NCBI GenBank assembly: GCA_934090735.1
Contig: CAKOJR010000001.1
Span: 169,186-233,185 of the forward strand
DNA length: 64,000 nt
Origin: an uncultured Bacilli bacterium
Lineage (GTDB): Bacteria; Bacillota_I; Bacilli_A; RF39; UBA660
Direction: 5' to 3'
The translations under genes were made by a program, and so were the position numbers. Below, piece after piece: positions 34,764-44,038 of this stretch. Positions within the stretch are counted from its first letter, which is position 1, and each line of letters begins with the position of its first letter. The notes under the pieces are model-generated. The model was given only the letters and a program-made list of their open reading frames with translations. It did no database searches and was not told where the DNA came from.

Positions 34764-36046
34764 TAGATATTAAACTTATTAGAGAAAATAGAGAATTAGT
34801 TAAAGAAAATATTAAGAAGAAGTTTCAAGATGAAAAATTACCTTTGGTTGATGAGATTTATGAGTTAGATGAAGCTGTAAGGGATGCTAAACTTAAGGGA
34901 GATAATTTACGTGCAGAGAAAAATAAGTTATCTGGTGTGATTGGTAAGTTAATGCGTGAAGGTAAGAAAGAGGAAGCTGAAGATATTAAGAAGAAAATTG
35001 CTGATATGGATGCTCAAATTAAAATATTAGAAGTTTCTTTTGAAAAGAAGAATGCTCTTATTAAAGAGAAGATGATGGTGATACCTAACATTATAGATGA
35101 AAGTGTGCCAATTGGAAAAGATGATTCAGAGAATGTTGAGGTTGAAAGATTTGGAGAAGCTTATAAGCCAAGTTATGAGATACCTTATCATGCTGATATT
35201 ATTGCTATGTATAATGGATTAGATAAAGATTCTGCTGGTAGGACTAGTGGTGAAGGATTTTATTATTTATTAGGTGATGTTGCTAGACTTCATGAAGCAA
35301 TGATTGCTTATGCCAGAGATTATATGGTTGATAAGGGATTTACTTATGCAATTCCACCATTTATGATTCATGCGGGTGTTGTTACTGGGGTTATGTCATT
35401 TCCTGAGATGGAAGCTATGATGTATAAGATTGAGGGCGAAGATTTATATTTAATTGGTACTAGTGAGCACTCAATGATTGGTAGATTTCAAGGACAACTT
35501 ATTGATAAGAAGAGTTTACCTATTAAGATGACTAGTTATTCACCTTGTTTTAGAAAAGAGGGTGGATCTCATGGTTTAGAGGAACGAGGTTTATATAGAG
35601 TTCATCAATTTGAAAAGGAAGAGATGATTGTTCTTTGTGAACCAGAAGATTCAATGAAGTTCTATAATGAAATGTGGAAGTACACTGTTGAAGTATTTAG
35701 AAATATGAATGTACCAGTTAGACAGTTAGAGTGCTGTAGTGGTGATTTAGCTGATTTAAAGGTTAAGAGCTGTGATATTGAAGCTTGGAGTCCTAGACAA
35801 GAGAAGTATTTTGAAGTTGGATCATGTTCTAATTTAGGGGATGCACAAGCTAGAAGATTAGGTATTAGAGTTAAGAGTGAAAATGGTAACTATTACTTAC
35901 ATACTTTAAATAATACAGTTGTAGCTAGTCCTAGAGGATTAATTGCAGTACTTGAAAATAATTATAATGAAGATGGAACACTTACTATACCAGAGGTGTT
36001 AAGACCTTATATGGGTGGTAAAGAAAAACTTGTTCCATTAAAATAA
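34760..36046 (+). CDS. serS: Seryl-tRNA synthetase
   Basis: A class II synthetase (428 residues) charging tRNA-Ser. The N-terminal long coiled-coil arm (about 25-105) contacts tRNA. Motif 2 is FRKEGGSHGLEERGLYRVHQF-like (near 270-290) and motif 3 is NTVVASPRGLIAVLENN-like near 395. TSEHSMIGRF is the serine-binding region. It is preceded by a T-box and a 23-codon coupled ORF. A bidirectional terminator separates it from the minus-strand gene that follows. Confidence 0.97.
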   Translation: MIDIKLIRENRELVKENIKKKFQDEKLPLVDEIYELDEAVRDAKLKGDNLRAEKNKLSGVIGKLMREGKKEEAEDIKKKIADMDAQIKILEVSFEKKNALIKEKMMVIPNIIDESVPIGKDDSENVEVERFGEAYKPSYEIPYHADIIAMYNGLDKDSAGRTSGEGFYYLLGDVARLHEAMIAYARDYMVDKGFTYAIPPFMIHAGVVTGVMSFPEMEAMMYKIEGEDLYLIGTSEHSMIGRFQGQLIDKKSLPIKMTSYSPCFRKEGGSHGLEERGLYRVHQFEKEEMIVLCEPEDSMKFYNEMWKYTVEVFRNMNVPVRQLECCSGDLADLKVKSCDIEAWSPRQEKYFEVGSCSNLGDAQARRLGIRVKSENGNYYLHTLNNTVVASPRGLIAVLENNYNEDGTLTIPEVLRPYMGGKEKLVPLK

Positions 36047-36070
36047 CATACCTTATCGGTATGTTTTTTC
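36045..36070. terminator. Bidirectional terminator between serS and the minus-strand gene
   Basis: AACATACC/GGTATGTT stem, loop TTATC, T-tract on the + side and A-tract on the other. Confidence 0.82.
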
Positions 36071-37129
36071 GTTTGTAATATTTGTAGATATATTTAATTT
36101 TCCTTGTTTTAGTATTTCGTTATTTGTTGGAAAAGTTTTAGCGTTTAACCTACTTAGAAGTGTTTTATTATATGATAAGACAAATTCGCAGTATTCTTCT
36201 AGACCAATTTGGTTTATTAGTTCTTTTAATTTTTCTTCAAGTTTAGGGCGAGCAATATTGTATGATGATAGAAAATTTATTATTTCCTCTTTTTGTTCTA
36301 TTTTAAAGGTTTTACATAGTTCTTCATAGAAGTTACGATTAAATATTTCCCATATTTGTAGTGATTTTTTGTCGTCTTCTTTATATTCTTCTGAATAGAA
36401 ATGTTTTTCTTCTGAGCAGTTATGTGATTTGGCTAAATTAGATAAAGCAGTTTTATAAAGAGGTGTTCTTTTTGAATATTCTGCACCATGCTCTCCGATA
36501 GTTTCGGGAGTGATACCTAAGTCTAATAATACTGCTTCAACTGCTTCTTTTTCATCACCGGTATAAAGAGTTACGTTATAATTTTGAAGCCAAGAATTTT
36601 CTGCTAGTAGTTTTTCGTATCTGACTTTATTTATAAGAATTATGGCTTCATCAGATATTTCAAATGGTCCTTTAATAAATGTATCTTCCATTCTTAATGT
36701 TCTAAAATTTTCTTTACCTAAGTGTGATGATAACTTGTCGATTATTATAAAATTTCTGCCATCAAAATTTCCTTTACTGTGACTTGTTACTAGGCCATTT
36801 AGTGTAAAATGAATAGTTGACCTATACTGAGATGATAATGGGGAATAGCTACCTGCCATTTCTTTAAGTTTTTCGTAGTCTTCATCATTAAATGGATTTA
36901 AGTTGTATTTTTCTTGTAAAATTTTAAATATAACACTGTTTGGTACATTTGTGGTATGCGTTAAAAATGGCGTATCACATAAAGAAAGTATTTTTTTATC
37001 TGCTGGAAGATAATCAGTCGTCCTTACTAGGGCAAAATCATCAATGGTATACTTACCAGTTTGAAGTTTTTGATATCTACTATTTTCTAGTTTTTCTTTG
37101 TGATTTTTGTTTGGAGTTATTATTTTCAT
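36053..37129 (-). CDS. Protein of unknown function, 358 residues
   Basis: I do not recognise a family. The protein has no signal peptide or membrane helix and is charged with mixed alpha/beta character. Notable stretches are LCDTPFLTHTTNVPNSV (residues about 50-66), TIHFTLNGLVTSHSKGNFDGR (about 105-125) and a helical C-terminal half. The pattern of a His/Thr strand followed by a GxxxDGRxxIIID element could be an ART-like or protease-like fold, but this is not supported further. It is one of only three minus-strand genes, with a 74-base divergent spacer to the Mbeg1-like gene. Confidence 0.55.
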   Translation of the reverse strand: MKIITPNKNHKEKLENSRYQKLQTGKYTIDDFALVRTTDYLPADKKILSLCDTPFLTHTTNVPNSVIFKILQEKYNLNPFNDEDYEKLKEMAGSYSPLSSQYRSTIHFTLNGLVTSHSKGNFDGRNFIIIDKLSSHLGKENFRTLRMEDTFIKGPFEISDEAIILINKVRYEKLLAENSWLQNYNVTLYTGDEKEAVEAVLLDLGITPETIGEHGAEYSKRTPLYKTALSNLAKSHNCSEEKHFYSEEYKEDDKKSLQIWEIFNRNFYEELCKTFKIEQKEEIINFLSSYNIARPKLEEKLKELINQIGLEEYCEFVLSYNKTLLSRLNAKTFPTNNEILKQGKLNISTNITNEKTYR

Positions 37130-37203
37130 TTATATTCACCATTTCGATTATATCATATTTATTTTTCTTTTAAAAATGTGTTAAAATTATGTAGAGGTGC
37201 AGT

Positions 37204-38223
37204 ATGTTTACAATTTATGATTATTTGGATTATTATAAAAATTGTTCTTTTGATGAAGTTAGTTTTAATCGGATGGATGCAATGCTTTTTTCTTGTTTGG
37301 TATATTTACCTATTAAGTCATTTAATAAAGATAAAAGTTATAAAGAGTTTGTTACTTATGCTTATACTTTTTATAAGAATGATTATAGTGGTGTTATGAA
37401 ACCTAGCTCTTTTTCGCTTTTAAATAAAATTAAAAATAGTAAGAGATATGAAAATATTGTAATTAGTAATTTTGAAAATGTTAGAAATAAAGATACTCAG
37501 TTTGGGGCAATGTGTGTTCGCTTTGGTGATAATTTGTTAATTACATATAAGGGAAGTGATAGTTCATTAATTAGCTGGGTTGAAAATTTAAGACTTAATT
37601 ATCAATATCCTACATATACGCAAAGTAAAGGAATTAAATATGCTTTAAATAATATTTTAGATGGTGATAAGAATGTTTATTTAGCTGGGCATAGTAAAGG
37701 TGGTAATCTTGCTATGTGCGCTGGAATGGAACTACATAATAGTTTAAGAGATAGGATAAAAGTTATTTATAATTTTGATGGGCCAGGCTTTTTAAAGAGG
37801 GAGTATGATAAGAAGTTTAATTTGATTAAGGATAAACTTGTTAATATAGTTCCGACTGGTTCTGTTGTCGGAATGTGTTTATATAATGATAATTATAAGT
37901 CTGTTAAGAGTAAGGATTTAGCTTTTAGTGAGCATTATCCAATTGGTTGGGGTGTATTTGGTGAATTTTTTGTAAGTGGCAATTTGTCTAAAGTTAGTAA
38001 GCAAATTCATGAGATGACAACTGTTAATTTAGATGCTATAGATAAGAAGCAGTTAGGTGAAACATTGGAAACATTGTGTAAGGGGTTAGGCGTAGATTAC
38101 GATTCTGATTTTCATTTGAATATAAGTGAAATGTGGGAATTATTAAAGAATATGAAAGGTATTGATCCAAATGTATATAAATATTTAACTAGTGTGTTAC
38201 AAGCTCTTATGAAAGTTAAGTGA
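37204..38223 (+). CDS. Mbeg1-like (DUF2974) alpha/beta hydrolase
   Basis: 339 residues. The nucleophile elbow GHSKGGNLAMCAGMEL (near 165) and the upstream GSDSSLISWVENLRLNY match the Mbeg1-like/DUF2974 lipase-like family common in Firmicutes. In these the elbow serine sits in GHSxGG. A downstream Asp (FDGPGF) and His (EHYPIGWG) could complete the triad. Substrate unknown; likely lipid or ester. The ATG follows GAGGTGCAGT. A 51-residue membrane peptide gene follows in the same transcript. Confidence 0.8.
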   Translation: MFTIYDYLDYYKNCSFDEVSFNRMDAMLFSCLVYLPIKSFNKDKSYKEFVTYAYTFYKNDYSGVMKPSSFSLLNKIKNSKRYENIVISNFENVRNKDTQFGAMCVRFGDNLLITYKGSDSSLISWVENLRLNYQYPTYTQSKGIKYALNNILDGDKNVYLAGHSKGGNLAMCAGMELHNSLRDRIKVIYNFDGPGFLKREYDKKFNLIKDKLVNIVPTGSVVGMCLYNDNYKSVKSKDLAFSEHYPIGWGVFGEFFVSGNLSKVSKQIHEMTTVNLDAIDKKQLGETLETLCKGLGVDYDSDFHLNISEMWELLKNMKGIDPNVYKYLTSVLQALMKVK

Positions 38224-38227
38224 GAGT

Positions 38228-38383
38228 ATGAATAAATTTAAAAAAATAATTTATATGATATGTGCAATTTCGATTTTTATTGTTATATTACTACTTTTGA
38301 TTGTGCATACTTTTAATCATACTGAAGTTAATAATGATAGTGGTACTGTTTATGTTAAACCTTTAAAAGGGATAGGGTGTTAG
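38228..38383 (+). CDS. Small membrane protein, 51 residues
   Basis: MNKFKK followed by a hydrophobic helix (about 7-27, IIYMICAISIFIVILLLLIV) and a polar outside tail ending GIGC. It starts five bases after the Mbeg1-like stop, with GAGAG just upstream. Its small size, clear topology and gene-like codons suggest it is real. Function unknown; possibly tied to the hydrolase before it. Confidence 0.5.
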   Translation: MNKFKKIIYMICAISIFIVILLLLIVHTFNHTEVNNDSGTVYVKPLKGIGC

Positions 38384-38430
38384 AATATAAAATTTATGAA
38401 TGAAAAATTAGCTATTATTCTTATTATTAG

Positions 38431-38497
38431 CACTTTAAAAAGGACTAGAGAACGCACTCTAGTTTTCTTTTGAAAATGAACCTTAAAGTGTTTTTTT
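38431..38497 (+). terminator. Nested double terminator before polC
   Basis: An inner hairpin, ACTAGAG/CTCTAGT (38444-38463), is followed by TTTTC. An outer stem, CACTTTAA (38431) with TTAAAGTG (38483-38490), leads into T7. The rest of the interval up to polC holds a TATAAT at 38514-38519. Confidence 0.7.
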
Positions 38498-38547
38498 ATT
38501 TTGATAAATAATGTATAATTATAGTTGTGAGTAAGCAGGAGGAGTTT

Positions 38548-41500
38548 ATGGATAATGCATTAGAAAGATTCTTTAATAAGATAGATTTTAATAATAGAGA
38601 GGCATTTGAGGGTGCTAAGGTTGTTAAGGTTGTTGTTAATAATAAAAATGATTCTTGGGAAGTATTTATTCATGCTCCAAATGTTATAGATATAAATGCT
38701 TTTAATGAACTATCTCTTTTAGCGTGTAAAGGGATTGATGATGTTAGTACAATTGATATTATTGCTAGTTACGATTGTTATACTAATGATGATGTAAAAG
38801 ATTGTTTTTTGTTTTACTTAAATGATTTATGTGCAGAGAATCCATCTTTGATGAGTTTAGTAGATAGTGAAATTAATATTAATGATAATGTGATAAGTAT
38901 GTCTTTATCTAGTAGGATGGAGTGTGACTTACTTAGTAGTCATGCTTCTAAGTTATTAAAACTTTTAAGTAATGCTGGATTTAAAGATTTTGAGATAATT
39001 TCAATTGTTAGTGATGAAGCAAGTAACAGTGTTAAGAAAGAGATTCAAAAAAGGGAAGAACCTAAAATAAAAGAGGAGCCAGAGTATAAGATTATTGTTG
39101 GTGAGGAGATTAAGAGTAAGACTATTACGGAGATAAAAGATATTTTAGGTGAAGAAAATAATGTTACTTGTGAGGCATATATTTTTGGTGTTGAAGAGTT
39201 TGTTTCAAATAAGAGTAATTTTAGAATATTAACTTTAAAGATCAGTGATAAGACTGATAGTATACTTGCTAAGATATTTTCTAGAGATGAAGAAGAGTTT
39301 AATAAGTATAAAAGTGGTTTAAAAGAGGGCAAGTGGTATAAGTTTAGAGGGTATATTAAGAATGATACTTTTGCTAAAGATTTAGTTTTTAATATACGTG
39401 ATGTTAATGAGATACCTGATAAAACAGTTAAATTTAAAGATGATGCTGAAGAGAAGAGAGTTGAACTTCATGCCCATACCATGATGAGTCAAATGGATGC
39501 AGTTACTAAATTTGATTTGGATAAACATTCTTGTGAACTTATTACAAATGCGATTAATGCTGGATATAAAGCTGTAGCTATTACTGATCATAATGGATGT
39601 CAAGCGTTTCCTATTTGTTATGAAATTATCAAAAATCATAATAAAGGTATAGAAGATGAAAGTAAGAGATTTAAAGGTTTATTTGGTACTGAACTTACGC
39701 TTGTAGATGATACAGTTAATATTGTTGTAAGACCTAGTGATTTATCACTTATGGAAAGTGAATATGTAGTATTTGATACCGAAACTACTGGTTTTAATGC
39801 TGGTGGCGGAGATCAGATGATTGAGATTGGTGCGGTTAAGATTTGTAATGGTGAGATAACAGATAGGTTTGATGAACTTATTGATCCTGGTAGGCCACTT
39901 CCTTCTAAGATTACTGAGGTAACGCATATTACAGATGATATGTTAAAGGGTAAGGATACTGAGGAGAATGTTACTAAACGTTTCTTAGAGTGGAGTGGAG
40001 ATGCTCCAATGGTTGCTCATAATGCTAAGTTTGATATTTCTTTTATTGAGATGTCCATGAAGAAGTATGATTTAGGTGAGTTTAAAAACACTGTAATTGA
40101 TACTTTGGAGTTATCAAGAACAATGGATCAGGAACATTCTCGTCATAGTTTGTCTGCACTTGTTAAAAGATATGATATAGCATTTGATGAAGATGCACAC
40201 CATAGAGCTGATTATGATGCTGAAGGAACAGCTTTAGTATTTCATAAAATGCTTAAGAGACTTGCTAGCCAAAATTATAAAGTAATTAGTGATTTAGATA
40301 AGTTAGTTAGTAAAGATGAGATTTATAAGTTTGGTCGTGCTTATCATTTTAATGCAATCGTTAAGACTAAAGAGGGACTTAAAAATTTATTTAAGATAGT
40401 TAGTTTAGCTAATACTACTTATTTATATAAGACACCTAGAATTCCTAGAAGTAAGTTAAATGAACTAAGAGAAGGTATATTAATAGGTAGCGGATGCTCT
40501 GAGAGTGAAGTCTTTATGGAAGCTAAGAGTAAAGATGGTGAAGAGTTATCTAATATTATTCGCTTTTATGATTATGTAGAGGTTCAGCCACCAGAGGTGT
40601 ATGGACATTTACTACAGACTGGTGATTTTGGTAATAGTGCTGAGCTTATTAATCATATTAAAAAGATAGTTGATGCGGTTGAAACTACTGGTAAGATAAT
40701 GGTAGCGACTGGTGATGTTCATCATTTCTTTAGAGAAGATAAAATTTATCGTGAGATTATTATTAATCAAAAGGTTCCTGGTGGTGGAAGACACCCACTT
40801 GCTAAGAGTAGTATTACTGAGATTCCTTCTATGCATTTTAGAACGACTAAAGAGATGCTTGATGATTTTAATTTTTTAGGTGAAGATGTAGCTAAAAGAA
40901 TTGTTATTGAAAATACTAATAAGATAGCTGATATGGTTAGTGAGTTTGAAGTTATTCCTGATACTGGTGGAACGCCGTTTTCTCCAAGAGTTAAAGCTGA
41001 CGATGGTAAGACTTATTTGGACTGTCCAAGAGTTGTTACGGATTTGGTTTATGATAGAGCAACAAGTTGGTATGGGCAGGAGCTTCCAATTATTATTGAA
41101 GAGAGAATTGGTAAAGAATTATATGGTGATATAGTATATAAGATATGTAGGGAAAAAGTTAGTGCAACTATGAAAGAGGATGATCCATCTTTTGAGAGAA
41201 CTGTCTTTGATGAAGTACATAAGAGTATTTATGCTGGTGTTGATAATGTTAAATCGATGGTTCGTGATTATGTAAAAGAGCACTGGAGTGAAGAAGATGG
41301 TGAGATGAGTGATGAAGCCTTAGATAAAAAAGTTAAGAAGAGTTTAGGTGGTATTATTGGTGGCGGGTTCGATCCAATATACTTGATTGCTCAAAGACTT
41401 GTTAAGCACTCTAACGATGAAGGATTCTTGGTTGGATCAAGAGGCTCAGTAGGTTCATCATTCGTAGCAACAATGATGGGTATTACAGAAGTTAATCCAC

Positions 41501-43152
41501 TTGCTGCTCATTATAGATGTTTGAAGTGTAAAAGAAGTTATTTTCAAGATGAGGAAGGTAATGATTTGAGTTTAAATTACTCATGTGGAATTGATTTACC
41601 TGATCGAGTTTGTGAATGTGGTGAGAAATTATATAAAGATGGTCATGATATGCCGTTTGCTACATTCTTAGGTTTTAATGCAGATAAGGTACCAGATATC
41701 GATTTAAACTTTTCAGATTTAAACCAAGCTAGTGCTCATGAGTATACTAAAGTACTATTTGGTGTTGATAATGTATATCGTGCTGGTACTATTGGTACAG
41801 TTGCTGAGAAGACGGCATTTGGTTTTGTTAGAGGTTATGCTGAAGATAAGGGTATTATTTTAAGAAATGCTGAAATTGAAAGACTTGCTTTGGGATGCAC
41901 TGGTGTTAAGAGAACTACTGGTCAACATCCGGGTGGAATAGTTGTTGTTCCTGATTATAAGGAAGTATATGATTTTACACCATTTCAGTATCCAGCAGAT
42001 GATGTGACAAGTGCTTGGAGAACAACTCACTTTGGTTACCACTCAATTGAAGAATGTTTACTTAAGTTAGATATTTTAGGTCACTCAGATCCAACGCAGC
42101 TTAGAATGATTCAAGATTTAACTAAGATGGATGTAAGTAAAGTACCACTAGATGATAAAGAAACGATGAGTATTTTCTCTAGTACTAAAGCTCTAGGAGT
42201 AACAAATGAACAGATTATGTGTCCAACTGGTACTTTAGGTATTCCGGAGTTTGGTACTAACTTTACTATTGGTATGGTTGATGAAATTAAACCAACAACG
42301 TTTGCTGAACTTATTAAGATTGCGGGTTTATCACATGGTACTGATGTTTGGCTTGGTAATGCTAGAGATTTATGTACTCCAGATGAAAATGGCAATATTA
42401 AAGTTCCATTTAAAGAAACTATTGGGTGCCGTGATGATATTATGGTTTATTTAATGCAACAAGGTGTTGAACCTATTAAAGCATTTAAGATAATGGAGTT
42501 TGTTCGTAAAGGTAAAGCAAGTAAACCTAAGGAAAAGGAAACATGGGAGAAACATAAACAGACAATGATTGATAATCATATTCCAGATTGGTATATTGAG
42601 AGTTGTCATAAGATTAAGTATATGTTCCCGAAAGCCCATGCTGCTGCGTATGTTATTTCAGCGTTTAGAATAGCTTGGTTTAAAGTTCATATGCCAGTAT
42701 ATTTTTATGCGTCATGGCTTACTAGTAAAGCAACCGATTTTGATGTTGAAACAATGACGCTTGGGTATGAAGGAATAAAGAAAAGAATTACGGAAATTCA
42801 AGCTAAAGGTTTTGATGCGACTAATAAAGAACAAGGCTTACTTGAAAGTTTAAAGGTTTGTTTAGAGGCGTGTGCTAGAGGTATTAAATTCTTACCAATT
42901 GATCTTTATGATAGTAATGCAAGTATATGGGGAGTTTATGATGAAACAAGTATTAGACCACCATTTTCATCAGTTGATGGGCTAGGTGAAACAGTTGCTA
43001 AGCAAATTGTTAAGGAAAGAGAAAATGGTAAGTTTATAAGTGTTGAAGACTTCCAGTTACGTGGTAAAGTCAGTCAAACTTTGGTTGAGAAACTACGTTC
43101 TATGCATGTTTTGGATGATATGCCAGAATCTAGTCAGTTAAGTTTATTTTAA
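38548..43152 (+). CDS. polC: DNA polymerase III alpha subunit, PolC type
   Basis: The Gram-positive replicative polymerase with built-in proofreading, about 1,534 residues. An N-terminal domain and OB fold (about 190-290) are followed by a PHP domain beginning VELHAHTMMSQMDAVT (near 305). A DEDD exonuclease (FDTETTGFN near 409, HNAKFDISF, HRADYDAEGTA) is inserted into it. The polymerase core has PDIDLNFSD near 1050, VGSRGSVGSSF and HPGGIVVVP. A zinc-binding CLKCKRSYF/CGEKLY element is present. The ATG at 38548 has AGGAGG five bases upstream, so the GTG at 38527 is rejected. Confidence 0.97.
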   Translation: MDNALERFFNKIDFNNREAFEGAKVVKVVVNNKNDSWEVFIHAPNVIDINAFNELSLLACKGIDDVSTIDIIASYDCYTNDDVKDCFLFYLNDLCAENPSLMSLVDSEININDNVISMSLSSRMECDLLSSHASKLLKLLSNAGFKDFEIISIVSDEASNSVKKEIQKREEPKIKEEPEYKIIVGEEIKSKTITEIKDILGEENNVTCEAYIFGVEEFVSNKSNFRILTLKISDKTDSILAKIFSRDEEEFNKYKSGLKEGKWYKFRGYIKNDTFAKDLVFNIRDVNEIPDKTVKFKDDAEEKRVELHAHTMMSQMDAVTKFDLDKHSCELITNAINAGYKAVAITDHNGCQAFPICYEIIKNHNKGIEDESKRFKGLFGTELTLVDDTVNIVVRPSDLSLMESEYVVFDTETTGFNAGGGDQMIEIGAVKICNGEITDRFDELIDPGRPLPSKITEVTHITDDMLKGKDTEENVTKRFLEWSGDAPMVAHNAKFDISFIEMSMKKYDLGEFKNTVIDTLELSRTMDQEHSRHSLSALVKRYDIAFDEDAHHRADYDAEGTALVFHKMLKRLASQNYKVISDLDKLVSKDEIYKFGRAYHFNAIVKTKEGLKNLFKIVSLANTTYLYKTPRIPRSKLNELREGILIGSGCSESEVFMEAKSKDGEELSNIIRFYDYVEVQPPEVYGHLLQTGDFGNSAELINHIKKIVDAVETTGKIMVATGDVHHFFREDKIYREIIINQKVPGGGRHPLAKSSITEIPSMHFRTTKEMLDDFNFLGEDVAKRIVIENTNKIADMVSEFEVIPDTGGTPFSPRVKADDGKTYLDCPRVVTDLVYDRATSWYGQELPIIIEERIGKELYGDIVYKICREKVSATMKEDDPSFERTVFDEVHKSIYAGVDNVKSMVRDYVKEHWSEEDGEMSDEALDKKVKKSLGGIIGGGFDPIYLIAQRLVKHSNDEGFLVGSRGSVGSSFVATMMGITEVNPLAAHYRCLKCKRSYFQDEEGNDLSLNYSCGIDLPDRVCECGEKLYKDGHDMPFATFLGFNADKVPDIDLNFSDLNQASAHEYTKVLFGVDNVYRAGTIGTVAEKTAFGFVRGYAEDKGIILRNAEIERLALGCTGVKRTTGQHPGGIVVVPDYKEVYDFTPFQYPADDVTSAWRTTHFGYHSIEECLLKLDILGHSDPTQLRMIQDLTKMDVSKVPLDDKETMSIFSSTKALGVTNEQIMCPTGTLGIPEFGTNFTIGMVDEIKPTTFAELIKIAGLSHGTDVWLGNARDLCTPDENGNIKVPFKETIGCRDDIMVYLMQQGVEPIKAFKIMEFVRKGKASKPKEKETWEKHKQTMIDNHIPDWYIESCHKIKYMFPKAHAAAYVISAFRIAWFKVHMPVYFYASWLTSKATDFDVETMTLGYEGIKKRITEIQAKGFDATNKEQGLLESLKVCLEACARGIKFLPIDLYDSNASIWGVYDETSIRPPFSSVDGLGETVAKQIVKERENGKFISVEDFQLRGKVSQTLVEKLRSMHVLDDMPESSQLSLF

Positions 43153-43175
43153 GGGTTACTTCGGTAGTCCTTTTT
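43153..43175 (+). terminator. Terminator of polC
   Basis: GGGTTAC/GTAGTCC stem with a UUCG tetraloop and five T, immediately after the stop codon. Confidence 0.9.
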
Positions 43176-43241
43176 AAGTAAGATTATTTTCATTGAAAAA
43201 AATGACGTAAACGGCAAAAATTTTCAGCGGAACAAGTAGTT

Positions 43242-43281
43242 GTGTACTATAATCATTAATTTGATCAAGTACACTTTTTTT
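43242..43281 (+). terminator. Second terminator between polC and the pseudouridine synthase gene
   Basis: GTGTACT/AGTACAC stem with an A/T-rich internal loop and T7. It stands after an uncoded stretch (43176-43241), so it may end a short RNA. Confidence 0.6.
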
Positions 43282-43325
43282 ATGGCTTTTAAATTACATT
43301 ATGTTATAATATGAACGTGATGTTT

Positions 43326-43970
43326 ATGAAGAAATTGAGAATACTTTATGAAGATAAAGATTTATTGGTAGTTAGAAAAGATGATAAGGTTCTTACAGTA
43401 AGTGATGGTAAAAGCTATAATACTTTGTATAGTGAGGTTTATGATTATTTGCATAAGAAGAATCAAAGGGTATTTGTAGTTCATAGGCTAGATAAAGATA
43501 CTAGTGGTTTAGTGTTATTTGCTAAAAGTGAGCGTGTTAAAAATATTATGCAGGATAACTGGGATAAGGTTGTAAGAAAATATTATGCAGTTGTTTGTGG
43601 TAAGTTAAATGGTGATGTTGAAGTTAAACAATATTTAAGTGAGGATAAGACGTTAAGAGTATATGTTAGTGATAAAGGTAAGCTTGCGATAACTCAATAT
43701 AAATGTTTGAAAGTGTCATCAGCTTATTCTTTGATGGATGTATTAATTAAGACTGGAAGGCGTAATCAAATTAGGGTGTGTTTTTCTAGTTTAGGTCATC
43801 CAATAATAGGTGATAAAAAATATGGTGCTAAGAAAAATCCGATTGGAAGACTTGGATTACATGCTTATTATTTAGAATTTAATCATCCAGTCAGTAATAA
43901 GAAAATGGTTATTGAGGATGAAATACCTGCTGATTTTAAGAAAATTTTTGAAAGTGCAACTAAAAAGTGA
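43326..43970 (+). CDS. RluA-family pseudouridine synthase
   Basis: About 214 residues. The catalytic motif VHRLDKDTSGLVLFAKS (near 54-70) contains the active-site Asp. KYYAVVCGKL, KTGRRNQIRVCFSSLGHPIIGDKKYG and LGLHAYYLEF are further RluA signatures. It lacks the N-terminal S4 domain of RluD, so it resembles the shorter RluA/YlyB-like enzymes; the exact rRNA or tRNA target is not clear. A TATAAT at 43305-43310 places the transcript start beyond the ATG at 43311, so I use 43326. Confidence 0.88.
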   Translation: MKKLRILYEDKDLLVVRKDDKVLTVSDGKSYNTLYSEVYDYLHKKNQRVFVVHRLDKDTSGLVLFAKSERVKNIMQDNWDKVVRKYYAVVCGKLNGDVEVKQYLSEDKTLRVYVSDKGKLAITQYKCLKVSSAYSLMDVLIKTGRRNQIRVCFSSLGHPIIGDKKYGAKKNPIGRLGLHAYYLEFNHPVSNKKMVIEDEIPADFKKIFESATKK

Positions 43971-44038
43971 CAGAATTCTACTTAAATTTGGTAGTATGCA
44001 ACATGGTTTCATAGTATATTGGCGGTGAGGTGAAGGAA

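Noticed and set aside
38476..38497. CCTTAAAGTG shared by the polC leader and the left end of the element as a second integration site
   Set aside because: Both copies are terminator arms next to T-tracts; short A/T-rich similarity is expected and no element boundary lies at polC.
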